Positions 25,665-34,961 of a DNA stretch of 64,000 nucleotides are shown piece after piece. The number at the start of each line of letters is the position of its first letter. Positions within the stretch are counted from its first letter, which is position 1. The notes below the pieces were generated by a model, which saw nothing but the letters and a program-made list of their open reading frames with translations, had not been told where the DNA came from and did not search any database. The DNA comes from a bacterium (GTDB lineage Bacteria > UBP7 > UBA6624): positions 1 to 64,000 of the forward strand of contig JACNFQ010000089.1 of the NCBI GenBank assembly GCA_014384545.1, in the 5' to 3' direction. The translations under genes and the position numbers were made by a program.

Positions 25665-26831
25665 GTGAAACGGCTCTCCTTCCCTCTTGCCCTTATCTTT
25701 CTCTCTTGTGGAGGGGGTGGTGGGGGTGGTACACCCGCCAATCCCATTCAGTACAACCTCTCTTCTTCTCAGATCATCATGGATGGCGTAAATGGAGTGG
25801 ATGCCGTTCCCTTTTCTCTTGCTGGGATCGCCCATCTCCTCATTTGTGATGCGACATCGGGTGAACTTCACCATTACTTGCAGGATCCCTTTACAGCCCC
25901 TCCGGGAGATAACACGGTGGACAACCAAGGCTGCTCGGGGCTCTTTGGGGTCTCTGACGAAGCGAATGGAATCTACCACGCTCTCTATGTCCGTGATCCT
26001 GGCACAGGCAAAGAGCTCGTCCATGCTTGGTGGGATGGAAGTAGCTGGGCACTCGCCCCCGTCGGCCCCGTTGGAGCTCTGGGAGGCTCGCCCCATCTCC
26101 TTCTGGGGGGAACGGCGCTCCACCTTGTCTTTCGGAATGGAACGGGGGCTTTTGCTACCCCCACTTATGCAGAGACGCCTCTAGGTGTTGGTCCTTTTGT
26201 TTGGACCACCCCTATCGATATTGGCACCCCAGGAGCCGGGATGGGAGGAACGCCCCAACTTGTTCTTTCTGGAACCAGCCTCTATCTCTTTCACTTTGAT
26301 GGAGCGGCCGGTGCCCTTCGTCTACTATCGTGTGCTTCCAGTTGTGATCTCGTTTCGAATTGGACACCCGACCCCTCTCCCCCCCTTATCCCCGATGTTG
26401 GGGCGGCTTTTTCCGTAGATGTCGTACCCAGCACAGGGAATCTTGCCCTCCTATACCGCGACACCATCAATAGCGAAGTCCGGTACCGAGCATGGTCGAC
26501 TGCGAATCCATTTACCCCCGGTTCCAACATCGTCCCCGTTTGGTCGGTATCGGGGTTGCTGACACCCCGCCTCCACCTAAAGATTGAACCGGGGGGGAGA
26601 CGTCACAACTTGGCATGGATTCAGAATGGGGCAAACCTAGAACTTCGCCACCGTTACGGATTTGGTGCCTTTATTGATGATGGAAATGACCCCTTCTATA
26701 TCCAACCTATGGATCCCTCTTTTACGCCTTCACTCCACCCCCTATTTGAGGCAGGAAGCAACCCCATCATGGTCCTTTCATGGGTTACAGGGCCCTCTGT
26801 TCGCTGGGAACGCCGTACCCCTGTCTTCTAG
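25665..26831 (+). CDS. Exported lipoprotein, beta-propeller-like, unknown function
   Basis: A 388-residue protein with a lipoprotein signal (LSFPLALIFLSC) whose cysteine is followed by seven glycines, a common lipoprotein tether. The body consists of repeating strands with recurrent G-G-S/T-P-x-L and W-T-x-P elements (for example LGGSPHLLLGGTALHLVFRN and GGTPQLVLSGTSLYLF), which suggests a beta-propeller. Two neighbouring cysteines (LLSCASSCDL) may form a disulfide. GTG start at 25665. I do not recognise a specific family. Its stop overlaps the convergent HD-GYP gene by four bases. Confidence 0.7.
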   Translation: MKRLSFPLALIFLSCGGGGGGGTPANPIQYNLSSSQIIMDGVNGVDAVPFSLAGIAHLLICDATSGELHHYLQDPFTAPPGDNTVDNQGCSGLFGVSDEANGIYHALYVRDPGTGKELVHAWWDGSSWALAPVGPVGALGGSPHLLLGGTALHLVFRNGTGAFATPTYAETPLGVGPFVWTTPIDIGTPGAGMGGTPQLVLSGTSLYLFHFDGAAGALRLLSCASSCDLVSNWTPDPSPPLIPDVGAAFSVDVVPSTGNLALLYRDTINSEVRYRAWSTANPFTPGSNIVPVWSVSGLLTPRLHLKIEPGGRRHNLAWIQNGANLELRHRYGFGAFIDDGNDPFYIQPMDPSFTPSLHPLFEAGSNPIMVLSWVTGPSVRWERRTPVF

Positions 26832-28819
26832 CCCTCTTCCGACAAGACGCCACAAAAGACCGTAACGACTTGGGGGTCAAACTGGCTTCCTCCGTTCTCT
26901 TGGAGGATACCGATTGCCTCCTCTTCTGTTCGCTTCTTTCTGTACGGTCTGTCGGTCGTAATCGCATCGAAAGTATCAACCACACTGATGATTCGGGCTC
27001 CCAAAGGAATCTCTTCTCCTTTTAGACCTTGAGGATACCCCCTTCCATCAAACCTCTCGTGATGGTGTGCCACCATCTCCACAATCTCTTTAAGTTCGCT
27101 TAGGTGGTGGAGCGCCTTGACACCAAGGTCGGGATGTTCTTTCATCTTCTCAAACTCCACCTTTGACAACGGTCCTGGCTTGAGAAGAATCTCATCAGAG
27201 ATCCCAATCTTACCTATGTCATGAATGCGGGAAGCTATTCTCAAATCTCTCCTCTCTCTATTTCCCATCCCCAAACGATCCCCCACCTTATCAGCCCAAA
27301 CGGCTAATCGTTCCGAATGCCCTTCCGTATACGCATCTCGCATTTCTAACAACTCGCTAATCACATTCAAGGTCGCCACAAATGATCTTTCCAGTTTTTC
27401 TCGCTTCTTCAAGTTTGCCAAGGCGACTGAAAGTTGAGCCACAAACGAGGGTAGTAGCCCCCCCTCTTCTTCTCCCAATCCTCCACTTGGTTCCAGAAAG
27501 ACAAGTGCTCCTAGGAGATTCCCCTCCGAGACCATGGGGCGAGCAACGAGGGGCTCTCCTTCCTTTTCATCCATGAAGAGCCCTCCGCCCGACAAGACAT
27601 CAATTGTGGGTGCACCGATGCCGTTCTTCTCTTCGGACCAAGACACTGATGGTTCCATCTTCTCTTCCCATAGATAGACCCAACCCTCCCTAAACTGAAA
27701 CTCCTCCGCAAGGTGCCCCAATGCCGCACGAAAGAGAGCCTCTTGACTGTTGAACTGAGAAAGGGCTTCCGCAAAAGCCGTAGCTCTCCCCAACCTCTTC
27801 CCCCTCCCCTCCGCTGATCGTACCGAACGCGTACGATCCACCGCTGTGCCCAAGGGTAGTGCCAATAACCTCAAAAAGGCTTCTGTGGACGGATTATAGA
27901 AATCTCCCTCTTGCGCGATTCTTAGCAATCCCACAGGCTCTTTTCCTGTCCACAACCCCAGCGCTATCTCCTTTACCTCTTCCCCCGTCACCACGAGTGC
28001 CTCCTCCACGGGGGGTAACTCCATAATCTCTGTCGATAGTTTTCCCTCTTTCCGAACCAACCGCATCTCCTCTTTTTCGCAGAGAAAGAGTGCAGCCCCC
28101 TTTATCCCCTCTAATGTTTCCGTCAAGATATCCAAGAAGCCCCTAGCCAGTTCATCCACCTTGACCGAGGCATTCAGTTGGCGCAAGATTCGTGCTTGGA
28201 GAATCTCTCTCTCCTCAAGGGCCTTTCTCTCTGTCAGGTCTCGGAGAATGAGCGAGTGGAATGTTCCATCAGCAAGAGGAAATGCACTCAGGGTAGCTTC
28301 CAGCTCTAGCCTCTTGCCTCCTTCTGTCTTTCCCTCAACCAGAGCACGGGTAATCTCCTCCCTAACACCCACACGACGGAACCACCGGGACGCCCCCTCA
28401 TCAAAGAGCTCCTCAATGACCTCACCCATGACACCCTCAAGAAGAACTTCAAAGAGGCTCTCTGCCGCCTTGTTCATATACCTAATCTCCCAACTCGGAT
28501 TCGTTACAACGATCGCATCCCCCGTGTGGTCCAAGAGGCTCTTCATCCTCTGTCTTGACCGCCTGAGTTCCCCCTCTTTTACAACACTCACTACCAAGAG
28601 GGTCGTCAAGACACCCGCCAAGATTGGTATCAAGAGAAGATGGAGTGTTTCCCACGGAAAGTTACTCCTGTCCCCCCCAAGGTAGCCTGCGATCGTCTCT
28701 CCGTGCTCCTCTAACAGAAGTTGGAGAGAGAATACGAAGACAAGAACACCTAGACCAGGAATCAACCAAGAGATAAAGGGGCGAAAGACCCTTTCCAGAT
28801 TGGCTTCCTCAGGCATCAA
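26828..28819 (-). CDS. Membrane PAS-GAF-HD-GYP protein (c-di-GMP phosphodiesterase-like)
   Basis: A 663-residue protein with two N-terminal membrane helices (about 16-33 and 52-75), a PAS domain (about 90-200; LLDHTGDAIVVTNPSWEIRYM), one or two GAF-like regions (about 205-470) and a C-terminal HD-GYP domain. That domain shows HDIGKIGISDEILLKPG, HHERFDGRGYPQGLKG and DTFDAITTDRPYR, so the HD pair and a GRGYP variant of GYP are intact. It probably hydrolyses cyclic di-GMP in response to a cytoplasmic or membrane signal. Divergent from the ECF sigma gene by 84 bases. Confidence 0.9.
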   Translation of the reverse strand: MMPEEANLERVFRPFISWLIPGLGVLVFVFSLQLLLEEHGETIAGYLGGDRSNFPWETLHLLLIPILAGVLTTLLVVSVVKEGELRRSRQRMKSLLDHTGDAIVVTNPSWEIRYMNKAAESLFEVLLEGVMGEVIEELFDEGASRWFRRVGVREEITRALVEGKTEGGKRLELEATLSAFPLADGTFHSLILRDLTERKALEEREILQARILRQLNASVKVDELARGFLDILTETLEGIKGAALFLCEKEEMRLVRKEGKLSTEIMELPPVEEALVVTGEEVKEIALGLWTGKEPVGLLRIAQEGDFYNPSTEAFLRLLALPLGTAVDRTRSVRSAEGRGKRLGRATAFAEALSQFNSQEALFRAALGHLAEEFQFREGWVYLWEEKMEPSVSWSEEKNGIGAPTIDVLSGGGLFMDEKEGEPLVARPMVSEGNLLGALVFLEPSGGLGEEEGGLLPSFVAQLSVALANLKKREKLERSFVATLNVISELLEMRDAYTEGHSERLAVWADKVGDRLGMGNRERRDLRIASRIHDIGKIGISDEILLKPGPLSKVEFEKMKEHPDLGVKALHHLSELKEIVEMVAHHHERFDGRGYPQGLKGEEIPLGARIISVVDTFDAITTDRPYRKKRTEEEAIGILQENGGSQFDPQVVTVFCGVLSEEG

Positions 28820-28903
28820 CCCGATTCTATTCTCAATATGCTCTTCTCGTGGAAACTACCCCGACCCTAACGAGGTATAGGATGGGGTTATCTCATTAGC
28901 CCC

Positions 28904-29476
28904 TTGGAAAATGAATCTTGTGATGATAATGAACTTATGGCCCGTCTCCAAGAGGGTCAAACGGACGCTCTTGACGTGCTCGTGGCACGCCACCAGAGCA
29001 GTGTCTATAACTTCCTTTTTCGATTCCTTCGGGATCCCTCTACAGCGGAATCTGCAACGGCGGAGGCTTTCTTTCGTGTTTGGAAGTTTGCCCCTAGTTT
29101 TCGCCCCTATCACGCGGGGAGTTTTCGGGCTTGGATCTTTACAATTGCGCGAAACCAAGCGATGTCCCTCCTCAAAAAACAACAGAAGCGCCCTGCCTCG
29201 GTACAGAGTATTTTCGTTTCCGACGATCTTCCTCAACCCGAACCCGAAGACCGGAGTGAACCCTCTCCAGAAAAAGCTGCCTTTGCTACGCTCAAGAGTG
29301 AAGTCTTGGGCGAAGAGATTTCGCGCCTACCACTCCGGCTTCGAGAAGCTCTTCTGTTGGGGATTCAACCCCAATTGGGCTATGAAGATATCGCTAAAAT
29401 CCTTGGTTGCACCGTTTCGGCTGTCAAGGCGAGAATCCACAAAGCTCGTGTTCGGTTGCGGAACGCTATCAAGTGA
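28904..29476 (+). CDS. ECF-family RNA polymerase sigma factor
   Basis: A 190-residue sigma-70 factor with region 2 (about 10-85; LVARHQSSVYNFLFRFLRD, AFFRVWKFAPSF, FRAWIFTIARNQAMSLLKKQ) and region 4 (about 130-188; RLPLRLREALLLGIQPQLGYEDIAKI, GCTVSAVKARIHKARVRLRN). It starts at TTG 28904. The downstream overlapping gene encodes a one-helix membrane protein that fits an anti-sigma factor, and the third gene encodes an exported LolA-like protein, so an envelope-stress role is plausible. Confidence 0.93.
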   Translation: MENESCDDNELMARLQEGQTDALDVLVARHQSSVYNFLFRFLRDPSTAESATAEAFFRVWKFAPSFRPYHAGSFRAWIFTIARNQAMSLLKKQQKRPASVQSIFVSDDLPQPEPEDRSEPSPEKAAFATLKSEVLGEEISRLPLRLREALLLGIQPQLGYEDIAKILGCTVSAVKARIHKARVRLRNAIK

Positions 29477-29898
29477 GTAACCTTGATCAATACCTTCAAC
29501 GCCTCGAAAAGGCGCTGGTCCCCGTTCAGCCACCTGAGGGGATTCTGGATCGGGTCCATTCTTTGATTCAAGAGGCTCCCCTTGTATCCGACCTTCCTGA
29601 GTTGCCCGTCGTTGACCTGCCTGCCCCTCGTCTTGCAGATGAGATTCGGCGACGTATCCAGAAAACAGAGGGTGTATGGCGTCTTCAAAAGTATATGGGA
29701 ACCTCAGCCGCTGTCGCTGCAACCCTCTTTCTTGCCGTTTCGTGGATGGGATGGGGTTATGTCAGGGACTCGTTCCAATCAGTTGCTGATCTTGGCAATC
29801 AGTCTGTCCGTATTGAGCGGTCACTCTCTACGGGAATCTCGGGGGCTCCCAGTACCCTGTTGGGAATCCTAGAAGACGACCCCTTTATGAACGGATGA
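29473..29898 (+). CDS. Probable membrane anti-sigma factor
   Basis: A 141-residue protein starting at GTG 29473, which overlaps the sigma-factor stop (GTGA). The N-terminal about 70 residues are cytoplasmic and charged, a single membrane helix follows (TSAAVAATLFLAVSWMGWGYV, about 77-97), and a short outer tail ends the protein. No zinc-binding HxxxCxxC motif is present, so it is not a ZAS-type anti-sigma. The assignment rests on position, topology and coupling. Confidence 0.65.
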   Translation: MSNLDQYLQRLEKALVPVQPPEGILDRVHSLIQEAPLVSDLPELPVVDLPAPRLADEIRRRIQKTEGVWRLQKYMGTSAAVAATLFLAVSWMGWGYVRDSFQSVADLGNQSVRIERSLSTGISGAPSTLLGILEDDPFMNG

Positions 29899-30884
29899 CT
29901 TCCCTCCCAAAGACCCCCTTTTTCCTAGCCACACCTCTTTTCTTCCTCCTTCTCTATGCTGGTACTTCCCCTTCTCTAGAAACTCTCTCTTTCCATGGAG
30001 AGGTTCTTCTTACTTTCCAGGGCGAAGCTCAACCCCCTATTCCCTTTGCTGTCGCAGAAGAGTCCGTCCGATTGGACCTTGGTGATTATTCCTATTATCT
30101 CTTCCAGCAAGGGGGGGTTCACCATGTTTTTCCCGACCACAAGTTCTTCCTTCTTCTACCCCAGACTGATGTTTTGTTGGAGAACCAAGTCCGCCTAACA
30201 CGCCTCCTCTCTCCTGGTGCCTTTTGGGAAAGTGCGCATGGACGATCTGTCCTTTCTGGGGCAGAGGAGATCGTTCAAGACGGGCAAACTCTTCTTCTTG
30301 TCACTTCCCTTGATTCCCTTTGGGAGGAGAAGGGGGTCAGAATGACTTATTGGTTAGACCCCCAAAGACGCATCCCTGTTCGTCGAATTGTAGAGCGAAA
30401 AGTCAACCCATTACCAGATATTCTCCAGGTCAATCTCGCAGAAACGCCCCCCGACGAATCGGTCTTTGAGATTCCTGATGACTACACACCCCTCCATGTA
30501 GAAAACCTCCTCCCAAGCGAAGAGTTACCCTCTTGGGTCCTAACCCACCCCTCAAACCTCTCTCTCCAATCTGTAAGACGCCTTTTCATCTCCACCACTT
30601 CATCCCCGCCATCCCCCCTTGCTTGGGTCCTCTATTATCAGGGCAAAGAGCCCGGGCGTTTCGTAGGTGTCGTGTGGTTGAGAACAGGGGATCATCCCTT
30701 TGCCCCCCTCCTAAAGGTGCTCTCTAAACCGTTCGTTCAAGAAAGTGGTCTCTCCGCACGACCCTATTCTTCTGAGGGGTGGGAGGGACGGATCATTACA
30801 AACCTCCCCTTTCCCTCTGTTTTTTCTTGGCTACTCCCACCACAGCCATCACAGCCTGATGGATTGGAGGGAGATAATCCTTAG
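29895..30884 (+). CDS. Exported LolA/RseB-like protein
   Basis: A 329-residue protein with an N-terminal hydrophobic signal (FFLATPLFFLLLYAG). The beta-rich body includes LSFHGEVLLTFQG, VRMTYWLDPQRRIPVRRIV and DESVFEIPDDYTPL, which match the pattern of outer-membrane lipoprotein-carrier (LolA) and RseB/MucB folds. RseB proteins modulate anti-sigma factors, which fits the gene order sigma, anti-sigma, LolA-like. The ATG overlaps the preceding stop (ATGA), and the stop overlaps the convergent lipoprotein gene by four bases. Confidence 0.6.
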   Translation: MTSLPKTPFFLATPLFFLLLYAGTSPSLETLSFHGEVLLTFQGEAQPPIPFAVAEESVRLDLGDYSYYLFQQGGVHHVFPDHKFFLLLPQTDVLLENQVRLTRLLSPGAFWESAHGRSVLSGAEEIVQDGQTLLLVTSLDSLWEEKGVRMTYWLDPQRRIPVRRIVERKVNPLPDILQVNLAETPPDESVFEIPDDYTPLHVENLLPSEELPSWVLTHPSNLSLQSVRRLFISTTSSPPSPLAWVLYYQGKEPGRFVGVVWLRTGDHPFAPLLKVLSKPFVQESGLSARPYSSEGWEGRIITNLPFPSVFSWLLPPQPSQPDGLEGDNP

Positions 30885-31906
30885 TTGGAGATTTCTACCA
30901 CGGGGGCACCGATCTTGATGCGCCCCTGACCGTCCCAAGAGACGATTTCAACGAAAGCGTCCGTCCCCAACCTTTGAAGTGCTAATACAATCCACGCCCC
31001 TTCCGTCCGAACATCTGTTACCTCAAGGTGATTGTCTCCCTGCGGTTCTCTTCTCCACTCCCCATTTTCTTGTCGGAGAACGACCCGCCGCTTTCCTTCC
31101 TCTAGGACGACACCGCCAGGAAGAGAGTCGGGCCCCAAAACGAGGCGGCCCGACCATGCCATTTCTTCATGGGGCGAAACCTCTTGACACCCCTCACTTC
31201 CCCCTATACCTTGACATAGCAACCAAGCCTGTCCTCTCCTAAAGAGAAGAGCTCCCCCCCTTATAGTAAGTCCCTCTTCTACACCCTCCCCATCAAGTAT
31301 CTTTGTCGCCGTTCCACCCCTGCTTGGTACTGAAGCAAGTCCTATCTCTTTCCCCTTGCGGAACTGGTGAAGCACGAATGATTCTCCCCCTTCACCCTCC
31401 CACAACAACGGTTGCCAACGCCAAGCGTCATCCGACAGCAAGATGTTCCGTTCGCTTCCATTCACACCTTTCCTAAGAAGAGCATACCCAGCGCCCTCTC
31501 TAACTCTGTAGATAAGAGCATCGCCTTCAAGAGAAAAGAGTGCATCGCCTTCGGGGCTTTTGTCGTTCGTCAAATGGGATGGTGGGGTGTGCTCGTTCCA
31601 AAGGTAAAGGTCTCGTTGTCTCGTCATTGTCGCTGCAACAGCGACGGTACCTCCATCTGGAGAAAACGCCACAGACTGAACCTCTTTCCATCCCTCGTAC
31701 CTAGCGATCTCTTCCACACCATCCTCTAGAACGGTATAGAGTATCGTTAGTGCGGGTGCAGGCGTTTTCCGTGGCCCTCCTCCCCAAACAACGACGAGCC
31801 GTTCCCCGTTGGGAGAAAATGCGATAGTTTCAACCATCCATGGAGTTGCGGGGCGATAACACCCAGCTAAGGCAAGGAGCGCTAAAAGAGGAAATACCTT
31901 TTTCAA
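30881..31906 (-). CDS. TolB/WD-like beta-propeller lipoprotein
   Basis: A 341-residue lipoprotein with lipobox LAGC (VFPLLALLALAGC). Repeated blade sequences such as TIAFSPNGERLVVVW and SVAFSPDGGTVAVAA are typical of TolB/WD40-type propellers, then DALFSLEGDALIYRV. It probably sits in the periplasm or on the outer membrane as a binding scaffold. It is 26 bases downstream of the permease gene on the same strand and may be co-transcribed with it. No enzyme motif seen. Confidence 0.75.
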   Translation of the reverse strand: MKKVFPLLALLALAGCYRPATPWMVETIAFSPNGERLVVVWGGGPRKTPAPALTILYTVLEDGVEEIARYEGWKEVQSVAFSPDGGTVAVAATMTRQRDLYLWNEHTPPSHLTNDKSPEGDALFSLEGDALIYRVREGAGYALLRKGVNGSERNILLSDDAWRWQPLLWEGEGGESFVLHQFRKGKEIGLASVPSRGGTATKILDGEGVEEGLTIRGGALLFRRGQAWLLCQGIGGSEGCQEVSPHEEMAWSGRLVLGPDSLPGGVVLEEGKRRVVLRQENGEWRREPQGDNHLEVTDVRTEGAWIVLALQRLGTDAFVEIVSWDGQGRIKIGAPVVEISN

Positions 31907-31932
31907 GGGGTCGTTATCGTATCACTCATTCC

Positions 31933-34344
31933 TTATTCTTCAAGGAGTCTGTTCACAAAGCGCCTTGCTCTTCCTTGAGCTCCGCGAATAAGGAGGACAC
32001 TTCCCGCAAATCGCCGCGAAAGATTCTCAACCAATCCGCCCATTCTCGCTTTTTCCCACACCCGACTTTCAGCGGCACCCAAGATAAGCATGTCGTGCCC
32101 CTTAGCGCCCCCTAGAAGCCCCTCAACGACCCGTGGCCCTGCAATTACAGTCTTGCCCACCTCCACGTCTGGAGCACTCACTCCAATGAGCTCTTCCGCT
32201 TTATCGAGACGCGATTGGCAGTCCTCCAGCTCCGATTCAGAGCGGGATACGCATCCCAAGGTAAGAGAGGCCTGGGACCCTTTAGCTAAGTCAGTGGCAA
32301 TCTCCAAGACAGCCCTCGTGTTGGGACCGCCACCGACCGCTACAAAGATCTTTTTCCATGGCCCCTCGCCCCGAGCCTTGAGTACCGCTACTCGGGCTGT
32401 TGCCTTGCCCAATACCCCATCCAATGTGTCGCCCAAAAAGAACCCCTTCTTTTTCCGCCCCCCCCTCCAGCCCATCAAGATAAGGTCCGATGACGACGAT
32501 ATCGCTGTTTCGGCAATCGCTGTCTCTGCTTGGTGCCCCACAACGAGTGTGGAGTTTACTCTTGCGCCCAACTCTTCAAGGACCCCCTTAGTCTCTTCTA
32601 CACATCTAGAAGCAGCCCCTAAATCTGAATAACCTACTGCAGTTAGGGGTGTCGTTTCTGGAATCACCGCTACTGAAACCGCATGGACATCCCCTTGGCG
32701 GGCTTTCGCTAATGCACTTGCTACGCGACAAAGGGGAAGAATCGTCTTTTGATAACCTGATGCCAATAGAACCCTCCAGACCTCTTTGGCATGGAAAGCC
32801 GTTTCGGAAACGACTCTTGTCTGTTCCATCGGTTGGAGTTTCCTAAATGGCCCCGCATAAAGAAGGAGCCCCAACACCATCCACCCCCCTGTTACCGCCC
32901 ATGCAATCGCTCCGGGAGAGCCATGCCCTCCCCCATGGGAAGCTAGAGGGTGTTCGGGCAAGAAGAAAACCCCAGCAGCAATCGTCAATTGGAGAACGAT
33001 AGCAATCCCGGGAACCCAAGGGACCCCTGGAAGTTTATAGGCACGAGGTACATCCGGACGGGTCTTTCTAAGACGAATCAGAGCAGCATTTACCATCGTA
33101 AACAGAAGAAGGAACATCACAGCAGCAGCAGCCGAGACAGCTGCAAGAGGAATGGCTACTGCCATAAAAACGGTCGCAATAACCGTCACGATAATGCCCA
33201 TTGCGGGCGTCTTTTTCTTGGGATGGATTCTTCCTAAGAAATGGGGAACAAGCCCTTGTCGCCCCATCGCGAAAGCGACCCTACTAGAAGAAAAGATCGT
33301 TCCGTTTAGAGCAGACAATGTCGATGTAAGACCTGCCAAAATGACCAAGAACATTCCTACTGAATAAGCTGTGCCTGGAAACTTAACGGGCAACATGAAC
33401 TGATCTGCTGCCTCCACCACAACGCATTCCCCCAAAAAAACCATCAAATTTGCGTTCGTATCTAGAACTTCTGAATGAACAGCAAGCGCTTCGCCATAAT
33501 CCTTGATTTGGCTCCCATCTAGGGCGCCCATCGTTGCTCCTCCCACCAAGAGGTAGACGGGGAGAACGACCAAGATGGAGATGAATATCGCTTTGGGTAT
33601 GTTCTTTTCGGGGTTCTTCGTCTCCTCTCCTGCTTGGACGATGACCTCATATCCTTCAAAAGCCATGTAGGTGATACCCATCGCTAAGAGGATGAGGATA
33701 GGGGCAGAGAATCCTCCACTCTCCACAAAAAAGGGCGTATAGTTCGCAGCCAAATCGGGTTGGGAAAGGACTTTAACAAAGCCAAAACCCGCAAATAGAA
33801 GGAGGATTGCAACCTTCGTTGTACTCATAATAGAGCCCAATTTGCCCGTTTCCGAAACGCCCCCAAAATTGACCCAACCCAAAACAACGGCAATGACGAC
33901 AGCACCTATCCGAATCCAGAATGGATATGCCCCCTTCATTCCTTCTACAGAAACGATGCCAAAGAAGTTGAGGAACTCAAGAAAATAGACACCAAAACCG
34001 AGAGCATATACCGAGCAGGCTACCGTGTGGCTAAACCAACCCAACCACCCCGTCAAGAAAGAGAAGACCTTGTGGAATCCTTGTGCCACCCATGTAAATG
34101 CGCCCCCTGCTTCAGGAAACGAAGAGCCCAACTCGGCATAAGCCCCCGCCGTCAACATCGCCACCACACCATTGAGTGTAAACGCCAGCAAGAAAGCCGG
34201 ACCGGCAAGCCCTGCAGCACGACCCGTTAGCACAAAAATACCTGCACCAATCATGGCGGCGACACCAATCATGGTGACGTCATATAGCCCCAAGGTTCGG
34301 GCAAGATGTGTCGTTGGTCCGCCGGCTCTCTTCTCTTGTGCCAT
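31933..34344 (-). CDS. APC-family amino-acid permease with tandem UspA domains
   Basis: An 803-residue fusion. Residues about 15-500 form a 12-helix cationic amino-acid transporter-type permease: TMIGVAAMIGAGIFVLTG is the substrate-binding helix 1, with AYAELGSSFPEAGGAFTWV and GMGITYMAFEGYEVIVQAGEE-like elements. The cytoplasmic tail carries two universal-stress-protein-like domains (about 520-650 and 660-795). The second contains ILGAAESRVWEKARMGGLVE and SVLLIRGAQ. UspA tails probably bind nucleotides and regulate transport. Substrate not determined. Confidence 0.88.
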   Translation of the reverse strand: MAQEKRAGGPTTHLARTLGLYDVTMIGVAAMIGAGIFVLTGRAAGLAGPAFLLAFTLNGVVAMLTAGAYAELGSSFPEAGGAFTWVAQGFHKVFSFLTGWLGWFSHTVACSVYALGFGVYFLEFLNFFGIVSVEGMKGAYPFWIRIGAVVIAVVLGWVNFGGVSETGKLGSIMSTTKVAILLLFAGFGFVKVLSQPDLAANYTPFFVESGGFSAPILILLAMGITYMAFEGYEVIVQAGEETKNPEKNIPKAIFISILVVLPVYLLVGGATMGALDGSQIKDYGEALAVHSEVLDTNANLMVFLGECVVVEAADQFMLPVKFPGTAYSVGMFLVILAGLTSTLSALNGTIFSSSRVAFAMGRQGLVPHFLGRIHPKKKTPAMGIIVTVIATVFMAVAIPLAAVSAAAAVMFLLLFTMVNAALIRLRKTRPDVPRAYKLPGVPWVPGIAIVLQLTIAAGVFFLPEHPLASHGGGHGSPGAIAWAVTGGWMVLGLLLYAGPFRKLQPMEQTRVVSETAFHAKEVWRVLLASGYQKTILPLCRVASALAKARQGDVHAVSVAVIPETTPLTAVGYSDLGAASRCVEETKGVLEELGARVNSTLVVGHQAETAIAETAISSSSDLILMGWRGGRKKKGFFLGDTLDGVLGKATARVAVLKARGEGPWKKIFVAVGGGPNTRAVLEIATDLAKGSQASLTLGCVSRSESELEDCQSRLDKAEELIGVSAPDVEVGKTVIAGPRVVEGLLGGAKGHDMLILGAAESRVWEKARMGGLVENLSRRFAGSVLLIRGAQGRARRFVNRLLEE

Positions 34345-34394
34345 AAGGGGTATCCTACCCCTGTGCCCTTTGCTCTGTTATCTAGAATGGGGGG

Positions 34395-34961
34395 GTGTTC
34401 TGCCCCTTTGCCTCACAACGACCCCTCCCCTTTCACGATGAAAGAGGCTGTCCCCCCCGACTTGTTGTTCTCCATTACACAGCGACCACACGGGCTGACA
34501 AAGCGTTAGAAATCCTCAAGCGTAGGGAGCTCTCAGCCCACTTCTTGTTGGGTTTACAAGGTCATCTATTTCAGATGGTCCCCATCAGTCGGCGAGCCTG
34601 GCATGCAGGTATCTCTTCTTATAGGGGCGTTTCGGGGGTAAATGCTTACTCGGTGGGTATTGAGTTGGTAAACCCTGGTCCCCTAAAGAGAAAGAATGGG
34701 GGGTGGTTTGCGGGTAATAGGCGCTGGATGGGGCGTGTGGTAAAGAAGGGGCATACTGTCTGGGCTGGGTGGTCCCATAAACAGATTTCCTCCCTCCTTT
34801 CTCTTCTCCAATGGCTCGGAGAGAAGGAGCCTGCACTTAGAGGAAAAGTCGTAGGGCACGAGACAATATCTCCCAAACGGAAGATCGATCCTGGCCCCGC
34901 CTTTCCTTGGGGTTTATTGGCTGATGCTGGGTGGCCCCCAGCAGATAACTGCTCCCGATAA
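34395..34961 (+). CDS. N-acetylmuramoyl-L-alanine amidase, AmpD-like
   Basis: A 188-residue amidase_2 domain protein. Zn ligands fit His in VVLHYTATT (about 24-32), His in VGHETISPKRKIDPGPAF and Asp in the same element. SAHFLLGLQGHLFQMVP, RRAWHAGISSY and YSVGIELVNPG are the conserved fold segments. There is no signal peptide, so it is more likely a cytoplasmic AmpD-type enzyme recycling anhydro-muropeptides than an autolysin. GTG start at 34395. Its stop abuts the stop of the convergent gene with no spacer. Confidence 0.88.
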   Translation: MFCPFASQRPLPFHDERGCPPRLVVLHYTATTRADKALEILKRRELSAHFLLGLQGHLFQMVPISRRAWHAGISSYRGVSGVNAYSVGIELVNPGPLKRKNGGWFAGNRRWMGRVVKKGHTVWAGWSHKQISSLLSLLQWLGEKEPALRGKVVGHETISPKRKIDPGPAFPWGLLADAGWPPADNCSR